Part shown: piece after piece, positions 49,000 to 56,049 of the stretch
Layout: each line of letters starts with the position of its first letter
Position numbering within the stretch: the stretch's first letter is position 1
DNA from: Nocardia sp.
GTDB lineage: Bacteria; Actinomycetota; Actinomycetes; Mycobacteriales; Mycobacteriaceae
Length of the DNA stretch: 64,000 nucleotides
Direction of reading: 5' to 3'
NCBI RefSeq assembly: GCF_025465275.1
Contig: NZ_JAODNK010000051.1
Location: forward strand, 1 to 64,000
Made by a program: the position numbers and the translations under genes
The notes under the pieces: generated by a model
Database searches by the model: none
What the model saw: only the letters and a program-made list of their open reading frames with translations
What the model was told of the DNA's origin: nothing

Positions 49000-49781
49000 C
49001 GGACACCGCCCGCAGCGCCCAGCGTCGCCATCCGGGCGGCGACCGCATCGGCGGTCGGGCGATGCATCAGATCCACGTTGTGTCCGTCGGCGAAGAAGAC
49101 GACGGCATCGGCCACGGAGGCTGCCAGCGGATCGTGGGTGACCATGACGACTGTCCGGCCGGCGATATCGACGGCCTCCCGCAGCAGCCTCAGCACCTCG
49201 GCTCCCGCATGACTGTCGAGTGCACCGGTCGGCTCGTCGGCGAAGATCACCGCCGGCTCGCTCAGCATGGCCCGCGCGATCGAAACTCGTTGCTGCTGAC
49301 CGCCGGACAGGGTCGCGGGCCGGTCGTCCAGGTGACCGGCCAGGCCCAGACGGGTCAGCAGGTCGGACAGCATTTGTGCATCGACCCGGCGTCCCGCGAG
49401 TTCCACAGGGAGCGTGACGTTTTGCCGGACGGTCAGTGTGGGCACCAGGTTGTAGGACTGGAAGACGAAGCCCAGCCGGTCGCGGCGCAGCCGGGTCAGT
49501 TCGACCTCGTCGAGCGTGGTCAGCTCGATCCCATCGATGGTCACCGAACCCGAGTCCGGGCGGTCCAGTCCGCCCGCGCACTGCAGCAGGGTGCTCTTGC
49601 CCGAGCCGGACGGGCCCATGACCGCCGTGAACGAGCGCCGGGGGAAGGCCAGTGATACGCCACTGAGCACGGTCGTGGCGGCAGGGCCGGAACCGTAGGT
49701 TTTGACGACGTTGCGGAGCACGACCGTGTGCGGGGAGAGGGCCTGCGGTGGGGCGTCTTGCCGATACGATGTACGAGTCAT
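48996..49781 (-). CDS. ABC transporter ATP-binding protein (MacB/LolD type)
   Basis: The 261-residue ATPase has Walker A 'GPSGSGKST', Q-loop 'FVFQSYNLVPTLT', signature 'LSGGQQQR', Walker B 'VIFADEPTGALDS' and H-loop 'VMVTHDP', the LolD/MacB subfamily pattern that pairs with FtsX-type permeases. It is the first gene of a two-gene operon with the permease, coupled by a 4-bp overlap. The gene starts at 49781, 162 bp from the divergent TetR gene. Confidence 0.95.
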   Translation of the reverse strand: MTRTSYRQDAPPQALSPHTVVLRNVVKTYGSGPAATTVLSGVSLAFPRRSFTAVMGPSGSGKSTLLQCAGGLDRPDSGSVTIDGIELTTLDEVELTRLRRDRLGFVFQSYNLVPTLTVRQNVTLPVELAGRRVDAQMLSDLLTRLGLAGHLDDRPATLSGGQQQRVSIARAMLSEPAVIFADEPTGALDSHAGAEVLRLLREAVDIAGRTVVMVTHDPLAASVADAVVFFADGHNVDLMHRPTADAVAARMATLGAAGGVR

Positions 49782-49902
49782 AAATACACCGTATCCAATG
49801 TCGTGCAGTGTGGGCGACTGAGATTTTATTTATGCAGCTAAAGATCCTATTCGAGTGTTAATTTCGCCATATTATCGACACGCAGTAGGCATCGGGTAAG
49901 CT

Positions 49903-49931
49903 TTTGTCACGGTATCCTAGTTCGTGACGAA
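49903..49931. promoter_or_regulatory. Probable TetR operator
   Basis: TTTGTCACG and CGTGACGAAA form an inverted repeat around GTATCCTAGTT, ending 12 bp before the zinc-ribbon TetR start. It lies in the intergenic gap to the divergent ABC exporter. Confidence 0.6.
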
Positions 49932-49942
49932 AAGAGTGGGGC

Positions 49943-50752
49943 ATGGCGAATTGCCAAGTGTGCGGACGCGCACTGGAGTCCTCGGAGCGTGGACGGCCGG
50001 CGCAATACTGCTCACGCGCCTGCCGGGCGCGGGCCTACCGGGAACGGGTAGCGGAGAAGCAGCGTGCTGATATCGGACAGCCCGCGGATCCGACTACCGC
50101 ACTCACCACCGAGCACGTTGTGCGGTCCGCCATCGCGCTGGCGGACCGGGAGGGCGGCAGCGGACTCTCCATGCGCCGCACCGCGGCCGAACTCGGTGTC
50201 GGCGTGATGTCGCTGTACCGCTACGTGCCGGGCAAGGAGGAGCTGGGCGAACTCATGGTCGACGCGGTCTTCGGTGACCGTCCGCTGCCCGACCCCGGCC
50301 CGTCGGGCTGGCGCGCGAAACTCGAGCTGTCCGCTCGCCAGGAATGGCAGATCTACACCGAACACCCTTGGGTACCACAGCTGTTCGCCATTACGACGCG
50401 GCCGCCGGTCGCGCCTCGCATGATGGCCTACACCGATTGGCGGCTCCGGGCCGTCGACGGCCTGGGCCTGGATTTCCCGACCATGGTGCGGATCGCCATC
50501 ACCCTGTCCACCCACACCCAGAGCGCCGCATACCAATTGGCGCGCGAACGGCAATCCGGCACCACCCGCGAGCAATGGATGGACACGCGCGGCGGTAAGG
50601 CCCGAGAGGTAATCGCCGCAGGTAATCTGCCGATGATCGAACGCTTCGGCTCCGACGCGTTCGAGGCCTCGGCGCCGCAGAGCATTTTCGATTTCGGACT
50701 CCGGTGTCTGCTCGACGGTGTGGCGAACATCGTGCCGGCTGTGTCAGCCTGA
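49943..50752 (+). CDS. TetR family regulator with N-terminal zinc ribbon
   Basis: The 269-residue protein begins with a treble-clef-like cysteine cluster 'CQVCGRALESSERGRPAQYC' followed by 'SRACRARAYRERV' (C-x2-C and C-x3-C), then a TetR HTH ('IALADREGGSGLSMRRTAAELGVGVMSLYRYVPGKEELGELM') and a TetR_C helical domain. This fused Cys cluster is seen in a subset of actinobacterial TetR proteins and may add DNA or protein contacts. It is divergent from the ABC exporter and next to the GTCACG/CGTGAC operator, so it is the likely regulator of export. Confidence 0.92.
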   Translation: MANCQVCGRALESSERGRPAQYCSRACRARAYRERVAEKQRADIGQPADPTTALTTEHVVRSAIALADREGGSGLSMRRTAAELGVGVMSLYRYVPGKEELGELMVDAVFGDRPLPDPGPSGWRAKLELSARQEWQIYTEHPWVPQLFAITTRPPVAPRMMAYTDWRLRAVDGLGLDFPTMVRIAITLSTHTQSAAYQLARERQSGTTREQWMDTRGGKAREVIAAGNLPMIERFGSDAFEASAPQSIFDFGLRCLLDGVANIVPAVSA

Positions 50753-50778
50753 AACCGAGGTGGAACGAGGAGGAAGCC

Positions 50779-51099
50779 GTGGATTACGAGGGGGAACGAT
50801 CGCTGCGAGTCACCCTCGAGTTCAGCGATACCGCGCACCGATCGCTCGATGTGCAGTGGTCTGCCGCGACCGCGTGCAAGAAGCTGGAGTACGCGCGGAT
50901 CTTCCTGGTGGTGCTGGGCGACGACCCGCAGCGGGTGTACCTGAATCTCGTGGATACGCGGCCGTGGGCTTCGGTGCGATTGCCCGAGGCGCTGGCCGAG
51001 GGTGAGTACGCCATCGAAATCGATGCCTACGGCAGTGCGAGCTGGGGTGACGGGCGGCTGGATGCGCGCGGGCGCAGTGCCTCCTTCACCGTCGTATAG
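50779..51099 (+). CDS. Small beta-rich protein of unknown function
   Basis: The 106-residue protein starts with GTG 50779 behind GAGGAGG. It is predicted mostly beta ('LRVTLEFSDTAHRSLDVQW', 'LEYARIFLVVLGD', 'YAIEIDAYGSASWGDGRL') with an immunoglobulin-like or jelly-roll appearance and no signal peptide, Cys or His cluster. It follows the TetR gene by 26 bp and is probably co-transcribed with it. No family is recognised. Confidence 0.72.
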   Translation: MDYEGERSLRVTLEFSDTAHRSLDVQWSAATACKKLEYARIFLVVLGDDPQRVYLNLVDTRPWASVRLPEALAEGEYAIEIDAYGSASWGDGRLDARGRSASFTVV

Positions 51100-51109
51100 C
51101 GGGCAATGC

Positions 51110-51131
51110 AGATTATCTGCAACGAAACTAT
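51110..51131. promoter_or_regulatory. MarR operator copy 1, upstream of the MarR gene
   Basis: A 22-bp block beginning AGATTATCTGCAACGAAAC and ending TAT lies 9 bp before the MarR ATG. It recurs with two differences at 51626-51647 in front of the MFS gene. Confidence 0.7.
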
Positions 51132-51140
51132 GATGGCGGC

Positions 51141-51617
51141 ATGACTGCTTTGGCGCCCGCGCGTACCGAACCGGACCTGTCGTATCTGCTCGATCACACC
51201 AGTCATGTGCTGCGCACCCGGATGGCGTCGGCGCTCGCGGAGATCGGGCTGACGGCTCGGATGCACTGCGTGCTGGTGCACGCGCTCGAGGATGAGCGCA
51301 CGCAGGCACAGCTCGCCGAGCTCGGGGATATGGACAAGACCACGATGGTGGTGACCGTCGACGCACTGGAGAAGGCGGGGCTGGCCGAGCGCCGGCCGTC
51401 CAGGACGGACCGGCGCGCGCGGATTATCGCGGTCACCGCGAAGGGGGCCGAGTTGGCCGGGCGCAGCGCGAAAATCGTCGATGGCGTCCATCAGGAGGCA
51501 CTCGAGGCGCTGCCCGTGCGCGAGCGCGAGATTCTGTTGAAGGCGCTCAATCGCCTGGTGGACGGTCATCTTTCGACTGCGGCGGAGGCGTCGACGGCAC
51601 GTCGGGCGCGGCAATAG
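51141..51617 (+). CDS. MarR family transcriptional regulator
   Basis: The 158-residue protein has the MarR winged helix ('MHCVLVHALEDERTQAQLAELGDMDKTTMVVTVDALEKAGLAERRPSRTDRRARIIAVTAKG', with the DRRA wing). Just in front of it and in front of the next gene, an MFS exporter, stands the same 22-bp sequence, so it almost certainly represses both and responds to an exported compound. The gap to the exporter gene is 70 bp. Confidence 0.93.
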   Translation: MTALAPARTEPDLSYLLDHTSHVLRTRMASALAEIGLTARMHCVLVHALEDERTQAQLAELGDMDKTTMVVTVDALEKAGLAERRPSRTDRRARIIAVTAKGAELAGRSAKIVDGVHQEALEALPVREREILLKALNRLVDGHLSTAAEASTARRARQ

Positions 51618-51625
51618 TCCGTTAT

Positions 51626-51647
51626 AGATTGTCTGCAACGGAACTAT
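51626..51647. promoter_or_regulatory. MarR operator copy 2, upstream of the MFS gene
   Basis: AGATTGTCTGCAACGGAAC plus TAT matches the copy at 51110-51131 at 20 of 22 positions. With two flanking bases it begins ATAG and ends CTAT, giving partial dyad symmetry about TGCA. It lies 41 bp before the MFS ATG. Confidence 0.7.
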
Positions 51648-51687
51648 CTAGTACGGTCTCTCTTGTTGGTTCGAACAGGAGAAGACC

Positions 51688-53118
51688 ATGACAGTGCCAA
51701 AACGTCTTGCCCTCGCGGTGCTTTCGGCCGCGACGCTGATGACGATCCTCGACGGCAGCATCGTGACCGTGGCCATGCCCGCGATCCAGAGCGATTTGGG
51801 CTTCACGCCCGCCGGATTGAGCTGGACGGTGAATGCCTATCTGATCGCGTTCGGCGGCCTGTTGCTGCTGGCCGGGCGGTTCGGCGACCTCATCGGCCGC
51901 AAGCGGATGTTCCTGACCGGGAACGTGGTCTTCACCGCCGCCTCGCTGCTGGCCGGTGCGGCGACAAGTCCCGGAATGCTGATCGCGGCCCGCTTCCTGC
52001 AGGGTGTGGGCAGTGCGATCGCCGCATCGGTGGTGCTCGGCATCCTGGTGACGATCTTCACCGAGAATCGCGAACGGGCAAAGGCCATCGGCATTTTCAG
52101 CTTCACGGGCGCGGCCGGCGCCTCGATCGGTCAGGTGCTCGGCGGGGTGCTCACCGATATGCTGAACTGGCACTGGATCTTCCTGATCAATGTGCCGATC
52201 GGCGTGCTGACCGTCGCGGTGGCGATCAAGGCGCTGCCCGCGGACCGCGGGGTGGGATTGGCCGCGGGCGCCGATGCGCTCGGCGCGCTGCTGGTCACCG
52301 CCGGACTGATGCTGGGCATCTACACCGTGGTCAAGGTCGAGGAGTACAGCTGGCTGTCGGTGCATACGCTGGGCTTGGGCGCGGTGTCGCTCGCCCTGCT
52401 GGTCGCCTTCGTGGTGCGTCAGGCGACGGCGAAGAACCCGCTGCTGCCGCTGCGAATCTTCCACTCGCGCAATGTCTCCGGCGCCAATGTGGCGCAGATG
52501 CTGACGCTGTCGGCCATGTTCGCCTTCCAGATCATCGTCGCGCTGTACATGCAGAAGGTGCTGGGTTACAGCGCCCTGCAGACCGGTCTGGCCATGCTGC
52601 CCGCGGCCCTGGCGATCGGTGGAGTATCGCTGTTCGTCTCCGCTCGGCTCATCACCCGGTTCGGTGAGCGCACCGTGCTGATCGCCGGATTGGTGCTGCT
52701 GCTGGCCGGAATGCTCTGGCTGACAAGGCTTCCCGTACATGCCGCCTATGTCCCGGATCTGCTGCCGATGATGGTGCTGATCGCCGGCGGCGGTCTGGCG
52801 CTGCCCGCGCTGACGGGATTGGGTATGTCCGGCGCGGCGGCCGACGATGCCGGACTCGCCTCCGGATTGTTCAACACCACCCAGCAGGTCGGAATGGCGA
52901 TCGGGGTCGCGGTGCTGTCCACCCTCGCCGCCTCCCGGACCGGAAACCGTTTGGCCGCAGGCGCTTCCCATGCGGCAGCACTGACCGACGGCTACCGGCT
53001 GGCCTTCGCGGTGGCCGCCGGACTCCTGGCCACCGCGCTGGTCGTCGCCGTCACCGTGCTGCGCCGCCCGGGTACCGCAACAGACGCCGCCCCCGCCCGA
53101 CTCGTCGCGGCTGCCTAG
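51688..53118 (+). CDS. MFS multidrug efflux transporter (DHA2/EmrB-QacA family)
   Basis: The 476-residue integral membrane protein fits a 14-helix DHA2 transporter: 'ILDGSIVTVAMPAIQ' in helix 1 (motif D1 with the membrane Asp), motif A 'GRFGDLIGRKRMFL' between helices 2 and 3, 'ARFLQGVGSAIAASV' and motif C-like 'FTGAAGASIGQVLGGVL' in helix 5. It exports drugs or metabolites by proton antiport. AGGAG precedes the ATG. It is controlled with the upstream MarR gene through the shared operator. Confidence 0.94.
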   Translation: MTVPKRLALAVLSAATLMTILDGSIVTVAMPAIQSDLGFTPAGLSWTVNAYLIAFGGLLLLAGRFGDLIGRKRMFLTGNVVFTAASLLAGAATSPGMLIAARFLQGVGSAIAASVVLGILVTIFTENRERAKAIGIFSFTGAAGASIGQVLGGVLTDMLNWHWIFLINVPIGVLTVAVAIKALPADRGVGLAAGADALGALLVTAGLMLGIYTVVKVEEYSWLSVHTLGLGAVSLALLVAFVVRQATAKNPLLPLRIFHSRNVSGANVAQMLTLSAMFAFQIIVALYMQKVLGYSALQTGLAMLPAALAIGGVSLFVSARLITRFGERTVLIAGLVLLLAGMLWLTRLPVHAAYVPDLLPMMVLIAGGGLALPALTGLGMSGAAADDAGLASGLFNTTQQVGMAIGVAVLSTLAASRTGNRLAAGASHAAALTDGYRLAFAVAAGLLATALVVAVTVLRRPGTATDAAPARLVAAA

Positions 53119-53155
53119 CTGCCGCACGGAGCCGCCTATGCCGCGCGCACGATTC

Positions 53156-53201
53156 TGTGTCCCGCACACGAATTCGCCAGCAGATTCGTGCGCGGGACGC
53201 A
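53156..53201. terminator. Long imperfect hairpin between convergent genes
   Basis: TGTGTCCCGCACACGAAT (53156-53173) pairs with ATTCGTGCGCGGGACGCA (53184-53201), an 18-bp stem with two mismatches or G-T pairs and a 10-base loop. It lies between the stops of the MFS and PEBP genes, so a bidirectional terminator is likely. Confidence 0.6.
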
Positions 53202-53266
53202 GTTTGTGCGCGGGGGCGGTCGGCAGATTCGTGCGCGGGACGCCGGCTTGTGCGCGGGGCGGCGGG
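53180..53266. repeat. Two tandem 43-bp units
   Basis: GCAGATTCGTGCGCGGGACG followed by TTTGTGCGCGGG begins at 53180, and again with small changes at 53223. The first unit contains the right arm of the hairpin 53156-53201, so the second unit offers an alternative pairing partner. No gene lies in this 174-bp gap. Confidence 0.65.
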
Positions 53267-53292
53267 GTTAGGGGCGGGTTTGCGGCCCGGTG

Positions 53293-53859
53293 TCAGGGGC
53301 GTTCGTAGAAGGCGTCGATTCGGGCTTGTGCGGTGGCTGTTGCGGTGGCGAGGACATCGCGGGGCTTGGCGGACTCCGGAGACTTGCCGGCGACCTCGGT
53401 GATCGGGGTGGTGAGGGCGAAGAGTTGGAAGGTGTAGCGGTGTGGGCCATGTCCTTTGATCGGCGCGGGACCCTGATAGCCACGACCCATTCCGGAGCGA
53501 AGCACCTGTACACCGGGTGTCGCGCTGTCGGTCCGCAGGGCGCCCTGCGGCAGCGCGGTGAGCGCCGGATCCAGCAGTGCCACGCAATGCACGAATGGCA
53601 GACCGGTCGGGGCATCGGGATCCTCGACCACCAGCAGCAATTGGGCTGCGTCGCTGGGGAGTCCGGACCAACTCAGCGCGGGGGAGAGGTCCTGGCCGCC
53701 GATCCGCTTGGAAGCGTGGACCCTGCCGAGCACGCTCTCGTGTTCGAAGTCGGGGCTGGTGAGCTCGAAGGTCTTGCCCCCGGACAGATTCGGCAGATTC
53801 CAGGCCAATCCGTCCGCACCCGCGCGCCGGTTCTTGAGCAATTTGCCGATGATGGCCAA
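53293..53859 (-). CDS. YbhB/YbcL family (PEBP) protein
   Basis: The 188-residue protein is a phosphatidylethanolamine-binding-protein homologue: 'GGQDLSPALSWSGLPSDAAQLLLVVEDPDAPTG' (DPDxP with the ligand-site Asp), 'HCVALLDP' and 'GHGPHRYTFQLFAL' (GxHxY/F). Bacterial PEBP-like proteins have no settled function and are thought to bind phosphate- or amine-containing ligands. It has no signal peptide. It is likely co-transcribed with the esterase gene 27 bp upstream. Confidence 0.92.
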   Translation of the reverse strand: MAIIGKLLKNRRAGADGLAWNLPNLSGGKTFELTSPDFEHESVLGRVHASKRIGGQDLSPALSWSGLPSDAAQLLLVVEDPDAPTGLPFVHCVALLDPALTALPQGALRTDSATPGVQVLRSGMGRGYQGPAPIKGHGPHRYTFQLFALTTPITEVAGKSPESAKPRDVLATATATAQARIDAFYERP

Positions 53860-53886
53860 GAGAAACTCCCTGGGATAGAGCGGTTT

Positions 53887-54753
53887 TCACAGTTTCCGTG
53901 CGTCCGCGGGTATGAGCAGGGGCCGCGCGAAGCGGTAGATCTCCACGGCGGCGTCGAACTCTCGCGTTGTGTCCGCATCTGGGCTGTTCGCCCACTCCGG
54001 CGGCACCGACGTGCTCGGCCAGGTGTGGCCGCCGCCGAATACCGTCCATGCCGCGACCTGTGTTCCGCCGACCCCGCCGGTCACCGTGCGGCGGCTCGAC
54101 AGCTCGGTGGTTATGGTCGAGTCGTCACCCGAGCATCGATCGACGGTACGCCAGTATTGTGCCGATTCCGTCAAACCCGATGCGTAGCCGCGCAACTCGC
54201 CGTTCGGGCCGAGGTGCCGTGAATGGCCGCCCTCGATCGGGAAGATGGTGTCGGCCGTGCCGTTGATGAGCATCGCCGATACCGCATGGGTGGGCTCGCC
54301 GGTGCTCAGCGCGGCGGGCAGGCCGCCCGCGACCGCGGCGAAAACCGGAATCCGCTCGCCGGCCTCCCGGGCCAGTCGATGGGACATGAACGCGCCGTTG
54401 GAGATTCCGGCGATGATGGTCCGATCCGGGTGGGTGCCGAACTGCTCGGCTGAGCGATCGATGACCGCACGCAGGAACGCGACGTCGTCGACGCCCGCTT
54501 TGTCGGCCGTCGTGACGCCGCGCCCGTCGGCCCAGCAGCCGCCGACGCCGTCGGGATACCCGACGGCAATGCCCCACTCATCGGCGTGTGCGGCAAAACT
54601 GGTCCACTCGTGCATGATTCGTCCGGAGACCCCCGGCTGATTGCCGTGCAGCACCAGCACCAGCGGTGCGTCCGGATCGCGCGGCGGTCGCATGCTGAAG
54701 GTGCGTGTCTGCCCGGCGAGCGTGAGCTCGCAGGCGATCAGCTCGTCGGTCAT
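53887..54753 (-). CDS. PHB-depolymerase/LpqC-like esterase
   Basis: The 288-residue protein is an alpha/beta hydrolase of the Esterase_phb group: 'LVLVLHGNQPGVSG' (oxyanion region), 'GVDDVAFLRAVIDR' preceding the nucleophile elbow 'IIAGISNGAFMSHRLA', 'LINGTADTIFP' with the acid and 'GGGHTWPS' with the His. Such enzymes hydrolyse poly- or oligo-hydroxyalkanoates or feruloyl-type esters. This one has no signal peptide, so it would be intracellular. The ATG at 54753 has GGAGGA upstream, and a 36-bp palindrome lies 21 bp further upstream, indicating tight regulation. Confidence 0.9.
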   Translation of the reverse strand: MTDELIACELTLAGQTRTFSMRPPRDPDAPLVLVLHGNQPGVSGRIMHEWTSFAAHADEWGIAVGYPDGVGGCWADGRGVTTADKAGVDDVAFLRAVIDRSAEQFGTHPDRTIIAGISNGAFMSHRLAREAGERIPVFAAVAGGLPAALSTGEPTHAVSAMLINGTADTIFPIEGGHSRHLGPNGELRGYASGLTESAQYWRTVDRCSGDDSTITTELSSRRTVTGGVGGTQVAAWTVFGGGHTWPSTSVPPEWANSPDADTTREFDAAVEIYRFARPLLIPADARKL

Positions 54754-54773
54754 GGGCGTCCTCCGCTCGAACA

Positions 54774-54809
54774 GAAGTACAGTCAAACTGTGCAGTTTGA
54801 CTGTACTTC
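54774..54809. promoter_or_regulatory. 36-bp palindromic operator upstream of the esterase gene
   Basis: GAAGTACAGTCAAACTG and CAGTTTGACTGTACTTC are perfect 17-bp arms around TG. Each arm contains a smaller dyad (CAGT-CAA-ACTG), so two adjacent regulator-binding sites are possible. It could also terminate the upstream lipoprotein transcript, but the position before the RBS favours an operator. Confidence 0.7.
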
Positions 54810-54830
54810 AGGCGGCGGACTTCTGCCAGA

Positions 54831-55811
54831 TCAGCTGACGGTGAAGGAGAACGTCGGCCCGGTGCTCGCACCCTTCGTGGCGTCGTAGGTCACCACGTAG
54901 GTGCCGGGACCCGGAGCGGGGACCACAAAATCGACGAAATCCTTGGCATTGTCGATGGTTTGGCTCCGCTCGAGCAACTCGTTGATCGGTGCGCGATCAT
55001 TGGCCGTGAGGGACTGGCCGTCCGGTGTTTTGACACTGAAGTATTCGGTGAAGATATTCAGCCCGCCGTCCGAAATACCGGTCCCGCCAATGATTTTGAT
55101 ATGTAGCGCGAGATCCATCTTGCCGTGCTCGTTCTTGGTGTAACTGGGCGAGAGGGTGCCGCCGGTGATTTGGATCGTGGTCTGATCCTGTACCAGCGTG
55201 CCATTCATGTCGATGGTCTTCGGCGCAATGCTGTCCACCTTGCCGTCGGCCTTCAGCGGAATGGTGGTCTGATTGTCCGCGGCCTGGCCGTAGACCACCG
55301 AAATGGTGTCGAGCAGGTGCTGGGCATCGGCCAATTTCTGTACCGAAGTGGTGATATCGCCTGCGGCCGAACCCTTTCCGGGTACCGTCGGATTATCGAA
55401 GCTCGCCCCGGCGTCCACCGTGGTGCCGACCTGCAGGTACGGGTTCTCGCTCAGGGTTTTGTTGTCGGTGGTGTTGTTCTTGTAGGTGAGGTCGATCCGT
55501 ATCTTGGCCCCGCCGTATTGGTCCGGCACCACGGTCGCCTTGTCGACCGTGATGTCGAAGCCGTCGTACCAGCCGGTCTTGCCGACGGTGCGAACCGTTG
55601 CCTGGCCATTGGCGGCGGCAGTGGTATCCCCCGGCTGGCCGGTGCCCATCGGAGCCGCGGCTTCCGAGGTCGCCGGGCCCGCTTTGGTGTCCTTGTCATT
55701 GCATGCGGTAAGTAATAGTGCGGATGTGCCGATGAGCACCGCCGCCCCGATGCTGGTGAAAATACGGCGCTTTCGCCCCACCTCAACCGATGTTTTCATG
55801 ATCGATCGCAC
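54831..55811 (-). CDS. DUF4352-type lipoprotein
   Basis: The 326-residue protein has a lipoprotein signal with lipobox 'LLTAC' (Cys near residue 37), a Thr/Ala/Gly-rich linker, and a DUF4352-like beta-sandwich domain: 'FDITVDKATVVPDQYGGAKIRIDLTYKNNTTDNKTL', followed by a second beta domain ending 'YVVTYDATKGASTGPTFSF'. It would be anchored on the outer face of the membrane. GTG 55811 has GGGAGG 5 bp upstream and is preferred over the ATG at 55799. DUF4352 proteins are telokin/Ig-like and may bind ligands; function is unknown. Confidence 0.87.
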   Translation of the reverse strand: MRSIMKTSVEVGRKRRIFTSIGAAVLIGTSALLLTACNDKDTKAGPATSEAAAPMGTGQPGDTTAAANGQATVRTVGKTGWYDGFDITVDKATVVPDQYGGAKIRIDLTYKNNTTDNKTLSENPYLQVGTTVDAGASFDNPTVPGKGSAAGDITTSVQKLADAQHLLDTISVVYGQAADNQTTIPLKADGKVDSIAPKTIDMNGTLVQDQTTIQITGGTLSPSYTKNEHGKMDLALHIKIIGGTGISDGGLNIFTEYFSVKTPDGQSLTANDRAPINELLERSQTIDNAKDFVDFVVPAPGPGTYVVTYDATKGASTGPTFSFTVS

Positions 55812-56049
55812 GCTGCCTCCCAGAAGATTTACAATCTCAGTGCGCGTCGCCCGGAGCCTCCGGACGAATTATTCGCAATGAAATCTTCCTGGAGCGCGCC
55901 GTCGTTAACCGAGTGATTGTCGTCACATGACGATTACGGCTATGGCTACCCTGTGGCAATCAATGAAAACCCCACGGGCACAAGGGATGTGGATCACCGA
56001 ATCGGTCCAGACCATTCCCGGGACCGGTTGGCGCGGTTAGCCTGTCTGC

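Noticed and set aside
51622..53169. Long open frame on the minus strand, opposite the MFS gene
   Set aside because: It is rich in Gln, His, Arg and Gly without any domain and mirrors the third-codon GC of the real MFS gene; it is a high-GC shadow.
53180..53266. CRISPR array
   Set aside because: Only two contiguous 43-bp units without unique spacers, and no cas genes.
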